Positions 8,549-16,086 of a stretch of DNA of 64,000 bases are shown in pieces. Positions within the stretch are counted from its first letter, which is position 1, and every line of letters starts with the position of its first letter. The stretch lies in the NCBI RefSeq assembly GCF_010731775.1, contig NZ_AP022590.1, forward strand, positions 4,588,001-4,652,000. Reading direction: 5' to 3'. Source of the DNA: Mycobacterium mantenii. Lineage in GTDB: Bacteria > Actinomycetota > Actinomycetes > Mycobacteriales > Mycobacteriaceae. Below the pieces are notes generated by a model, which had not been told where the DNA came from, searched no databases, and was given only the letters and a program-made list of their open reading frames with translations. The position numbers were made by a program, and so were the translations under genes.

Positions 8549-9487
8549 ATGATCCAACTGCAGGACATCGCCTATGTCCGGTCCGGGGTCACCGACCTGG
8601 ACCGCGCTGAGCGATTCGCCGTCGACATCGTGGGTCTGGAAACTGTCGCGCGGGCACCCGGGATCACCTATCTGCGAGCCGACCATCGCCATCACTGCCT
8701 GGCGCTGGTCGAGAGCTCACAGGCTGGAGTGCATGCCTCGGCGTTCACGGTGAAGGACGACGCGGCACTCGACGCCGCTGAAGCCGAACTGACGAGGTAC
8801 GGATGCGCGGTGCGGCGGGGATCGGCGGACGAGGCACGACAACGACACGTCCGAGCGTTCATCGCCTTCGACGATCCGTTCGGCAACCACGTGGAACTGG
8901 TGACCGACCAGAGCACACTGGCGCGACCGATCCAGTTCGGGCGTCCAGAGGCCGGGATCTGCGAGTTCGGGCACCTTTGCCTGGATGCTCCCGATGTGCG
9001 GGCCGCATACGCATTCTGGTCGACACTCTTCAATGCCAAGGTGTCCGACTGGATCGGCGATGCGGCGTGCTTGATGCGCATCGACCCGGTACACCACAAG
9101 CTGGCGGTGTTCCAAAACGACGCCGCTCCCGGCCTCTGCCACATCAACTTCCAGGTACACACCCTCGACGACTTGATGCGCAACTGGCGGTTCCTGCAGC
9201 GAAACGACGTGCACATCCTGCACGGTCCCGGCAGGCATCCGACCTCGACGGCGATCTTCGTCTACTTCGTCGGACCCGAGAACCTGACCTACGAGTATTC
9301 CTTCGGGGTGCAGCGGATCTATGACGACACAGCGTGGCGGCCGCGCACATTCAATCTGTCCGAGGAGGGTTCGATCGACATGTGGCTGGGCCCGACTCAG
9401 CGCACCGTGTCACAACCGCAGCTGCGGCGCGACGGCCAGAACGGTTCGGTGCGTGTCGTGCCGAGTCAGTCAGGACATAGCCGGTGA
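8549..9487 (+). CDS. Type I extradiol ring-cleavage dioxygenase (VOC superfamily)
   Basis: A 312-aa two-domain vicinal-oxygen-chelate dioxygenase of the BphC/catechol 2,3-dioxygenase class. The Fe(II) ligands line up as H142 (FGHLCLD), H198 (CHINFQV) and E249 (YEYSFG), with the conserved active-site His at 183 (HHKLAVF). It opens catechols beside the hydroxyls to give a muconate semialdehyde. The downstream hydratase/decarboxylase, tautomerase and dehydrogenase genes are the enzymes needed for that product. The start is the ATG at 8549; the stop overlaps the next GTG (GTGA). Confidence 0.9.
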   Translation: MIQLQDIAYVRSGVTDLDRAERFAVDIVGLETVARAPGITYLRADHRHHCLALVESSQAGVHASAFTVKDDAALDAAEAELTRYGCAVRRGSADEARQRHVRAFIAFDDPFGNHVELVTDQSTLARPIQFGRPEAGICEFGHLCLDAPDVRAAYAFWSTLFNAKVSDWIGDAACLMRIDPVHHKLAVFQNDAAPGLCHINFQVHTLDDLMRNWRFLQRNDVHILHGPGRHPTSTAIFVYFVGPENLTYEYSFGVQRIYDDTAWRPRTFNLSEEGSIDMWLGPTQRTVSQPQLRRDGQNGSVRVVPSQSGHSR

Positions 9488-10287
9488 GCGGCGGCGGATG
9501 GGACATTCAGAGGGCGGCGACCGAACTCCTCGAGGCGGAAAGCACCCAGACCGAGCGTGATCCGCTTAGTGACCAGTGGACTGGTCTCGACCTGGCCACC
9601 GCCTACCGCATCCAGGATGAGGCACTGCGCCGTCGTCGTGAACGCGGTGAGCGACTCGTCGGCGTCAAACTCGGATTGACTTCTCGTGCAAAACAATTAC
9701 GGATGGGTATCAGCTCACCACTGGTGGCATGGCTGACCGATGCGATGGTGCTCCCGGCAGGTGCGCCGTTGCCACGGGAATCGCTCATCCACCCTCGTGC
9801 CGAACCGGAGATTGTGTTCGTGATGGCGGAACGGCTCGCCGGGCCCGACATGACGGCGTCCCGGGCGCTGGGCGCGGTCGGGCAGGTCTACTCCGGCATC
9901 GAGATCATCGATTCACGTTATCGCGATTTCCGGTTCACGCTGCCCGATGTGGTAGCCGATAACGCGTCCTCGGGGCTGTTCGTGATGGGATCAGTGCGCG
10001 TGCGGCCGGATTCGTTAGACCTGGCTGCCGAAGCCTGCCGTCTCGAGGTCGACGGTCGGGTGGTGGACCGCGCCACTGGCGCAGCGGTGCAAGGTCATCC
10101 GGCAGAAGCGCTGGCATTGGCCGCCAATGTTCTTGCCGAACGCGGGTTGGCGATCGAGCCGGGCTGGATCGTACTGACCGGGGGAATGACTGACGCAGTG
10201 AGCGTGCCGCCCGGAGCACAGGTCGCCGCGCACTTCACCCATCTCGGTTCGATCGCCGTGGACGGAGGGGAGGAATCGTGCCGCTAG
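9484..10287 (+). CDS. 2-oxopent-4-enoate hydratase / 4-oxalocrotonate decarboxylase family
   Basis: A 267-aa member of the DmpE/DmpH (XylJ/XylI) superfamily, Mg-dependent. Family features are VGVKLGLTSRAKQLRMGI near residue 60, the acidic metal site HPRAEPEIVFVM near 102-113 and GIEIIDSRYRDF near 138. The GLTSRAK segment looks more like the decarboxylase (DmpH), but hydratase and decarboxylase are hard to separate by eye. It is the only member of the family in the window, so one of the two steps must be encoded elsewhere, as must the following aldolase. The GTG start overlaps the previous stop; the end overlaps the tautomerase gene. Confidence 0.88.
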   Translation: MSGGGWDIQRAATELLEAESTQTERDPLSDQWTGLDLATAYRIQDEALRRRRERGERLVGVKLGLTSRAKQLRMGISSPLVAWLTDAMVLPAGAPLPRESLIHPRAEPEIVFVMAERLAGPDMTASRALGAVGQVYSGIEIIDSRYRDFRFTLPDVVADNASSGLFVMGSVRVRPDSLDLAAEACRLEVDGRVVDRATGAAVQGHPAEALALAANVLAERGLAIEPGWIVLTGGMTDAVSVPPGAQVAAHFTHLGSIAVDGGEESCR

Positions 10288-10472
10288 TCGAGGTGACGCT
10301 GGTGGAAGGTCGCACACCCGAGCAGTTACGTGCCTTGATCACGGGGCTGACCGACGCGGTGGAGACTGCGATCGGTGCTGCGCGGGACAGTATCCGAGTC
10401 GTGCTCCGCGAGGTGCCCGCTACGCATTGGGCGGCCGGTGATGTCACGATCGATGAACGCCGAAAGGGTTGA
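10278..10472 (+). CDS. 4-oxalocrotonate tautomerase
   Basis: A 64-aa protein starting GTG-Pro, so that after Met removal Pro1 is the catalytic base. Numbering from Pro1, the two arginines of 4-OT fall at R11 and R39 as in the family, and the hydrophobic Phe50 position is Trp (THW). It interconverts 2-hydroxymuconate and 2-oxo-3-hexenedioate in the dehydrogenative branch of meta-cleavage. It overlaps the end of the hydratase/decarboxylase gene by 10 bases and its stop overlaps the next ATG (TGATG), so the three genes are tightly coupled. Confidence 0.93.
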   Translation: MPLVEVTLVEGRTPEQLRALITGLTDAVETAIGAARDSIRVVLREVPATHWAAGDVTIDERRKG

Positions 10473-11917
10473 TGATGGACGTGATCCGCCATGTGATCGA
10501 CGGGGAGGAAACGGAGTCGTCCAGTGGCGCACGCTTCGACACCATCGATCCGTGGACCCAGCAACCGTGGGCGCAGGTGGCGCTGGGTGGCCCAGACGAG
10601 GTTGATCGAGCGGTGACCGCGGCCCGGCGCGCAATCGACGACGGCCCTTGGCCACGCATGGGGTACGCGGAGCGGGGCGCCGTTCTGCACCGGCTGGCCG
10701 ATCTGATCATCGAAAGCGCCGACGAACTCGCGCTCGCTGATACCACCGACATGGGCAAGCCGCTCAGCGACAGCAGGGGCAATGACGTTCCACGGTCGGC
10801 GCAAAACTTCCGCTTCTTCGCCGACCATGCTCGGCTGTCCGCCGGCGATGTCCTGCCGATGGACACCGGGCACCATGCCTACACCCGGTTCGAGCCCGCC
10901 GGCGTCGTGGCGGCGATCGCGCCCTGGAACTTTCCGTTGATGCTCGAGACGTGGAAGATCGCTCCCGCGCTGGCGTGGGGTAACACCGTTGTGCTCAAGC
11001 CCGCGGAAGATACGCCGGCATCGGCGGCGATCCTCGCTCGGCTGGCATTGCGCGCCGGCATGCCACCCGGGGTGCTCAACGTCGTCCACGGGTACGGTCC
11101 CGGCTCGGTAGGCGCCGCGCTGACAGCGGACAACCGCGTCGATCGCATCACCTTCACCGGAGAGTCCGGAACCGGCAAGGTCATCGCCGCTGCCGCAGCG
11201 GCGCACCTGACCCCGGTGAGTCTCGAGCTCGGCGGCAAGGGCGCCAACCTGGTCTTCGCGGACGCTGACCTCGATACAGCAGTGAATTGGTCTATCCGCG
11301 CCGTGTTCTCGAATGCAGGGCAGGTCTGCCTGGCCGGCAGCCGACTGTTCGTGCAGCGCGAGGTCTACCACGACTTTTTGGCGAAGTTCGTCGATGCCGC
11401 GGAATCGTTGACGTTAGGTGACCCGAAACTGGCGGGAACCCAGATCGGACCGCTGGCCTCCGAGGCACATTGGAAGAAGGTGCGCTCCTATATCGACGGC
11501 ATCGGGGCCGAGGGCGGAACCATGCGTACGGGTGGTCTGGGCGACGGGTGGGCCATCCGGCCAACGGTAGTCACCGATCTACCGCCGGGCGCCCGGTTGT
11601 GCCGCGAGGAAATCTTTGGTCCCGTTGTCGTGGTGGCGCCCTTCGACAGTGAGGCCGATGCCATCACCGTAGCCAACGGCACTCCCTACGGGCTCAACGC
11701 GATGTTGTTCACCGAGAACCTATCTCGTGCGCACCGCGTTGCGGCCGCGCTTGAGGCGGGCACGGTCTGGGTCAATTGCTTCTTCATTCGTGATCTACGC
11801 GCACCATTCGGTGGTGTCGGCGATTCCGGAATCGGCCGCGAGGGAGGAACTTTCAGCCGAGAGTTCTTCACCGAACCGAAGGCCGTGGTGATGGCGATCC
11901 GTGGCGCCGATACGTAG
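10472..11917 (+). CDS. 2-hydroxymuconic semialdehyde dehydrogenase-like aldehyde dehydrogenase
   Basis: A 481-aa ALDH with E252 in LELGGKG, nucleophile C286 in GQVCLAGS and PWNFP near residue 151. Position after the tautomerase in a meta-cleavage operon suggests a DmpC/XylG role: oxidising 2-hydroxymuconic semialdehyde to 2-hydroxymuconate. The ATG at 10472 overlaps the previous stop; an in-frame TTG at 10469 is less likely. Just 12 bases past its stop begins the ~500-bp repeat that matches the 3' part of the phdJ-like gene, so this gene marks one edge of the 21-kb bracketed segment. Confidence 0.88.
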   Translation: MMDVIRHVIDGEETESSSGARFDTIDPWTQQPWAQVALGGPDEVDRAVTAARRAIDDGPWPRMGYAERGAVLHRLADLIIESADELALADTTDMGKPLSDSRGNDVPRSAQNFRFFADHARLSAGDVLPMDTGHHAYTRFEPAGVVAAIAPWNFPLMLETWKIAPALAWGNTVVLKPAEDTPASAAILARLALRAGMPPGVLNVVHGYGPGSVGAALTADNRVDRITFTGESGTGKVIAAAAAAHLTPVSLELGGKGANLVFADADLDTAVNWSIRAVFSNAGQVCLAGSRLFVQREVYHDFLAKFVDAAESLTLGDPKLAGTQIGPLASEAHWKKVRSYIDGIGAEGGTMRTGGLGDGWAIRPTVVTDLPPGARLCREEIFGPVVVVAPFDSEADAITVANGTPYGLNAMLFTENLSRAHRVAAALEAGTVWVNCFFIRDLRAPFGGVGDSGIGREGGTFSREFFTEPKAVVMAIRGADT

Positions 11918-11929
11918 CCGCCTCTCGTG

Positions 11930-12427
11930 TGTCGCGGTACTCGCATTCCAGCTGCGCCCAGCGCCGGCCGGTTTCTCGCCGCCGGCGATCATGTCGGCGG
12001 GAGCGTCGGTGTAGGGCGGTCGGCTGGGGCCCGGGTCGATCAACCCTGCGGCGCGGAATCGTGCCCGCCCCACCGGGATGCTGTAGTCCATGAAGCGCGA
12101 CATATCGCCACCGAATTGCGGCGCCAGCGCCCAGTTGACCTTCTCGGAGATCGCCGCTGCCGCGTTCCAGTCCCGTGAGAGCACGGCCCTGGAGAGTGCC
12201 GCCAATGGTGAAGGGGCACAGGCCACGTTGCCCGACCAGCAGGCGGTGGCCAGGTCAGGGGATTGCTTTGCCGCGGCATACAGTCGCTGTCGAGGGGCAG
12301 TACGGCAACCTTGTCGCCAACAGCTTCGATATCGCGTTGCAGCGTCGGCCCGCCGGCGTGTTTGGTCGCCACGATCTGCGGCAGATCGGCCAGTTTCTGG
12401 TAGGCCTCGACACTGATCTTGCCTTTG
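11930..12427 (-). pseudogene. Truncated, frameshifted copy of phdJ-like aldolase (direct repeat, copy 1)
   Basis: A 498-bp stretch nearly identical to 33224-33723, which is the 3' half of the intact phdJ-like gene. Two single-base deletions are visible, one in the TTTC(C)TCG stretch near 11972 and one in the ATA(C)CAGTCG stretch near 12281, plus a few substitutions. Codons before 'GKISVEAY' are absent: homology stops at 12427, where unrelated sequence leads into the MarR gene. The copy lacks the start and the first ~150 residues, although the catalytic-Lys region remains. It is non-coding and serves as one arm of a long direct repeat. Confidence 0.9.
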
Positions 12428-12441
12428 GCGCGGCACCACCT

Positions 12442-13032
12442 CTACCACGCAACCTGGTCTTTACGTCGATTGGGGCGCGCCCGACCGCGAAAGAGAAGCA
12501 AATCGGAACCATCGGTGGTGGACGGGCTGTTCTGCTCGATCGACGCAAGGAAACGCTCAAGTAGGGATTCCAGTTGAGCTTTCTGTTTGGGGGTCAGGCC
12601 ATCCATCAGCTTGTGTAAGTATGCCCAGTGACCGGGTAGGAATTTACGCAGAAAGGCGCGCCCTTTCTTGCCGATTTGAATGAGGAACGAGCGACGGTCA
12701 TTCGGGTTGGAGATGCGTTCGACATAACCACGCCGGGCTAACTCGTTGACGACACCGGTGAGATTGGCAGGGCGAACCGACACCGCCTGACCCAGCGCGC
12801 CCATGGTCACGGGTTCGGGTGCGCGGTCCAGCACGGTCAAGATATTGAGCTGGGCGGTGTTGAGTCCATGCGGCTGGAGTTCAACGGCGTGTGCACGCTC
12901 GAAGGCCGTCGCGGTGCGAACCATCGCCAGAGTCAGGCCGAGGACGGTCGTATCGAAGTCGGGACCTTCGTGGTTGGCCGCCAAGGCGACCTGCTCAGTG
13001 ATCGACTGCGGCCGATCTGGTCGTAGCGCCAT
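12442..13032 (-). CDS. MarR-family transcriptional regulator
   Basis: A ~196-aa winged helix-turn-helix repressor. The start chosen is the ATG at 13032 (MALRPDRPQ) because GGAGG lies 7 bases upstream; an ATG at 13038 is too close to it. Recognition helix region: MGALGQAVSVRPANLTGVVNELARRGYVERISNPNDRRS, in which the wing residues DRR are conserved. It has a broken paralogue at 6220-6679. A pair of inverted repeats lies 54-77 bases upstream of the start, suggesting autoregulation. The last few codons run into sequence joined to the truncated aldolase copy, so the C-terminus may be altered. Confidence 0.9.
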   Translation of the reverse strand: MALRPDRPQSITEQVALAANHEGPDFDTTVLGLTLAMVRTATAFERAHAVELQPHGLNTAQLNILTVLDRAPEPVTMGALGQAVSVRPANLTGVVNELARRGYVERISNPNDRRSFLIQIGKKGRAFLRKFLPGHWAYLHKLMDGLTPKQKAQLESLLERFLASIEQNSPSTTDGSDLLLFRGRARPNRRKDQVAW

Positions 13033-13085
13033 TAGCATGCCTCCGGGATGCAGGAGTGGATAGCTGTGACCTTGCACGTTATCGG

Positions 13086-13109
13086 ACCGAAACTATCGGT
13101 AACTAGTTA
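13086..13109. promoter_or_regulatory. Tandem inverted repeats upstream of MarR gene (candidate operator)
   Basis: ACCGA-AACTA-TCGGT (13086-13100) is directly followed by the perfect palindrome TAACTAGTTA (13100-13109). Both lie in the leader of the MarR gene transcribed to the left. MarR proteins bind such short palindromes in their own promoters. No matching site was checked elsewhere, so binding is inference. Confidence 0.45.
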
Positions 13110-13199
13110 GATTAGGCAGAGGGTGTCTCTAGTTTCGTGGAACCGGAGGTGGCGGTGCCCTGCTCGCGACGTGCCGTGTGGTTGGGTCGCGCGTTCCGC

Positions 13200-13400
13200 C
13201 AAGAACGCCGAGAGCTTGGGCACCACCATGAAGATGAGTAGCCAGATTCAGTCCGTGGACGCGAGCGCGCCCGCGATCCCAGAGCGGGTCAGCGTGGCGA
13301 TGGCCGAAACCTGCCCGGCCGAGCTGTCCACCGGGATCTATCCGGGCCGGATCTGGCCGCATTGATAATCGACGGGGTGTATTTCGCCGAATCCGTTAAC
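13200..13400 (+). pseudogene. IS256/mutator-family transposase remnant
   Basis: Two frames give pieces of an IS256-type transposase: IPERVSVAMAETCPAEL (about 13275-13325) and then, after a frameshift, RDLSGPDLAALIIDGVYFAE (about 13332-13392). The second resembles the DLSGLDL-ALMIDGVHFAEH region around the first catalytic Asp of mutator transposases. The rest of the gene is missing. The remnant abuts a different transposase fragment on the other strand at about 13400. Confidence 0.55.
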
Positions 13401-13617
13401 GCATCGTAGGAACACTTCGGATTGCGCTGCCGGCGAGGCTGTTTGGCGATCTGCCGGACCGCCCCGGTGGCCGGGTCACGGCCTTCAACCGGCGCGCGCA
13501 TAGTCACGCGACCAGCAGGTGACCTCCACCATCTGATCCAGATCTGTCCCTATCGGCCTTTGAGGCCTTCACATACGCCTTGGCGAACTTCGCGGTGATC
13601 TCGGCACGAGACGACAT
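13400..13617 (-). pseudogene. Integrase-type transposase N-terminal remnant
   Basis: From an ATG at 13615-13617 the minus strand reads SSRAEITAKFAKAYVKASKADR, then after a frameshift a stretch with VEVTCWSRDYARR, and after another shift RQRNPKCSYDAL. This pattern (a RAE-TAKYA start, VTGWSRDNARR, then YSYDAL) is that of the N-terminus of an actinobacterial integrase-core transposase family. It is cut at about 13400 against the IS256-like remnant. It is non-functional. Confidence 0.5.
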
Positions 13618-14259
13618 CGACAGCCCACTTCCCATGCCCCGAGGATCACCGTTTCGCGGACATCCTTAAGCGATACATCGGGGGCGCTTCGCGGGCACTT
13701 TTCGGGATGCTTGCCGAACCCTTGACCTAACTATTGTTATGAAATTAAAGTACCTGCGATGGCATTCCACGAAACCGCACTCCCGCTTCTGGCACGCTGC
13801 AGAGGATTAGCGCGGCCGCCATCGACCACGGGGCTATGGTCGCAGGGCTGGGGTAAGGCGCTCGGCGGCGGGACTCACCGGTATGCGGCATCGTTTGTGG
13901 CCCGATTGTATCGGCCATCCATAGGAGTTCCGCTAACTTCATTGGGGGACAGCGAGATTGGACAGCGATGTGAGCGTGGCCGCGGTACGGCGATACGGCC
14001 GGCCGTGTGACAACCGCGGTCGGGCCGACGCCGTTTGGTTCACGCATTCGTGTACCGATCCCCGACCCCTGGGCAGCGGCGGGGCGTTTGCACCCCAGCG
14101 GGCGAATAACACGAACAGGATGCCCGGACATTGCCACCGGTTCTGCCCGACAGGTGACACTCGTCGCCAACGCTGGCCCTGTGCCGGGTTGCTGTGGCCA
14201 GCATCGATGTGCGCACCCAACGCGGGAGTGCCGCGAGGCAATCGGCGCGCTGGGGCCGG
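13618..14259. other. Gene-free stretch upstream of mce operon
   Basis: About 640 bases with no gene I can support on either strand; open frames here look like noise and have no recognisable domains. A short AT-rich patch occurs at about 13728-13755. It is probably the edge of an old insertion plus the mce promoter region. Confidence 0.5.
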
Positions 14260-14265
14260 TAAAAT
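14260..14265 (+). promoter_or_regulatory. Candidate -10 element of the mce operon
   Basis: TAAAAT fits the mycobacterial TANNNT -10 consensus and ends 12 bases before the ATG at 14278. Transcription would start within about 5-6 bases of the start codon, giving a nearly leaderless mRNA. No Shine-Dalgarno sequence precedes 14278, which agrees with this. Confidence 0.35.
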
Positions 14266-14277
14266 CATCCCGGCTGT

Positions 14278-15084
14278 ATGGGGTTTCGCCAGGCGAACCG
14301 CGCTGAAAAGGCGGCGTTGATGTTGCAGCCTAATGTCCTCAAACCCCTTCGCGCCCTTGGCGATTTTTTTGCGCTGGCGCTAGATACTTTGCTCCAGATG
14401 CCGCGGCGACCGTTCGCCGGGCGCGAGTTGATCCTGCAGAGCTGGTTTGTCGCCAGGGTGTCGCTCGCGCCGACGGTGATGCTGTCAATCCCGTTCACTG
14501 TGCTCACAGTGTTCACGCTCAATATTCTGCTCGTCGAGTTCGGCGCCGGCGACTTTTCTGGCAGCGGCGCCGCGCTTGGCACGGTCACGCAGATCGGCCC
14601 GATCGTGACGGTGTTGGTCGTTGCCGGAGCCGGCGCGACATCGATGTGCGCCGACCTCGGTGCTCGCACCATCCGCGAAGAACTCGACGCGCTGAGGGTG
14701 CTCGGGATCAACCCGGTCCAGGCGCTCGTGGTGCCCCGGGTCCTCGCCGCAACGTTCGTCTCGTTGCTGCTGTCGGGGGTGGTGATCCTGACCGGCCTCA
14801 TCGGTGGTTTTGGTTTCTCGGTCTTCGTCCAACACGTGACACCGGGGGCCTTCGCGGCGGGGCTGACACTGCTCACCGGTGCGCCGGAGCTGGTGATCGC
14901 CTTGATCAAGGCCGGGCTTTTCGGTCTGACCGCCAGCCTGATCGCCTGTTACAAAGGCATTTCGGTTGGGGGCGGCCCCGCCGCGGTCGGCAACGCGGTG
15001 AACGAAACGGTGGTCTTCTCTTTCATGTCGCTGTTCGTCATCGACGTCATTGTCACCGCGGTTGGTGTTAAGGCCACGGCATGA
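14278..15084 (+). CDS. yrbEA: YrbE-family MCE permease A
   Basis: A 268-aa integral membrane protein of the MlaE/YrbE family, the permease of an Mce lipid importer. Family signatures seen are RRPFAGRELILQSWFVARVSLAPT near residues 42-65, GAGATSMCADLGARTIREELDAL near 118-140 and several hydrophobic segments after it. The MlaE-type coupling helix sequence EELDALRVLGINPVQ contacts the ATPase MceG, which is not in this window. The ATG at 14278 lacks a ribosome site but may be leaderless; an ATG at 14320 with AAGGCGG upstream is the alternative. The end overlaps yrbEB by ATGA. Confidence 0.93.
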   Translation: MGFRQANRAEKAALMLQPNVLKPLRALGDFFALALDTLLQMPRRPFAGRELILQSWFVARVSLAPTVMLSIPFTVLTVFTLNILLVEFGAGDFSGSGAALGTVTQIGPIVTVLVVAGAGATSMCADLGARTIREELDALRVLGINPVQALVVPRVLAATFVSLLLSGVVILTGLIGGFGFSVFVQHVTPGAFAAGLTLLTGAPELVIALIKAGLFGLTASLIACYKGISVGGGPAAVGNAVNETVVFSFMSLFVIDVIVTAVGVKATA

Positions 15085-15941
15085 GCTTCAACAACGTTGC
15101 AAGCCAGCGGTTCCCGCGGCTGATGCGGCAACTGGATGGGTGGGTTAGCGGGTGGCGGCGGATCGGCGCGCAGGCGCGTTTCTACGCCCGAACGCTACGC
15201 GCCGCCTCGAACGCCGTCACCGACTACCAAGGTGAGACGCTGCGCATGATCGCGCAGATGGGCTTGGGCGCTGGAGCGCTGGCGGTCATCGGCGGCACGG
15301 TGGGCATCGTCGGTTTTCTGACCCTGTCGGCCGGTTCGCTTGTCGCGATCCAGGGATACAGTTCGCTCAGCGGAATCGGTGTGGAGGCTTTGACCGGTTT
15401 CGTGTCCGCGTATCTGAATGGCCGCATCGTCACTCCGCTGACGGCGGTCATTGCCCTGTCGGCGACCATCGGCGCCGGCGCGACTGCGCAATTGGGTGCG
15501 ATGCGGATCAACGAGGAGATCGACGCGCTGGAGGTCATAGGAATCCGCTCGATCGCTTACCTGGCCTCCACCCGGGTCATCGCCGGCGTGATTGTGGTGA
15601 TCCCGTTGTATTGCATCGCGCTGTGGATGTCGTTTCTGGCTGCCCGATTCGCCACAACATTTGTCTACGGCCAGTCAACCGGTGTCTACGACCACTATTT
15701 CCACACGTTCCTTCAGTCGACCGACATCATCTGGTCGCTTTTCCTGGCGATTCTGATGGGCCTCGTGGTGATGCTGGTGCATACGTATTACGGATTCACC
15801 GCTTCGGGTGGGCCCGCCGGGGTGGGGGAGGCCGTCGGTCGGTCGGTGCGTACCTCCCTGGTCTCGGTGGTACTTGTCATTTTGTTCGCGTCGCTTGCCA
15901 TTTACGGGCGGAGCGGCAATTTCCACTTTTCGGGGGCATAG
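15081..15941 (+). CDS. yrbEB: YrbE-family MCE permease B
   Basis: A 286-aa second MlaE-type permease subunit, ATGA-coupled to yrbEA. The N-terminal amphipathic part (about residues 1-50) is followed by five or so membrane segments and the signature GAGATAQLGAMRINEEIDALEVIGI near residues 133-157. C-terminal segments VRTSLVSVVLVILFASLAIYG close the protein. It should form a heterodimer with YrbEA in the inner membrane. A 145-base gap with no recognised gene separates it from mceA. Confidence 0.93.
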   Translation: MSFNNVASQRFPRLMRQLDGWVSGWRRIGAQARFYARTLRAASNAVTDYQGETLRMIAQMGLGAGALAVIGGTVGIVGFLTLSAGSLVAIQGYSSLSGIGVEALTGFVSAYLNGRIVTPLTAVIALSATIGAGATAQLGAMRINEEIDALEVIGIRSIAYLASTRVIAGVIVVIPLYCIALWMSFLAARFATTFVYGQSTGVYDHYFHTFLQSTDIIWSLFLAILMGLVVMLVHTYYGFTASGGPAGVGEAVGRSVRTSLVSVVLVILFASLAIYGRSGNFHFSGA

Positions 15942-16086
15942 CGGTGATCTCGTGTTCTGGTTCTTACCTGGCTGGCCACATCGCTGGTGAGCTGGCGGCA
16001 TGGCCACTCGATGGGTTTGCTCACCCGCGTCATTTCAACGATGAAGTAGGTGTGGTGCGGTTTCATCGCTCCGTCCGGGTAGCGCC

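Noticed and set aside
10235..11371. A 378-codon open frame on the minus strand
   Set aside because: Shadow of the tautomerase and aldehyde dehydrogenase genes.
13735..13751. Shared motif GTTATGAAA-TAAA with 26398-26415 as a common promoter
   Set aside because: Only a 17-base AT-rich similarity, with no conserved distance to a gene; it may be chance.
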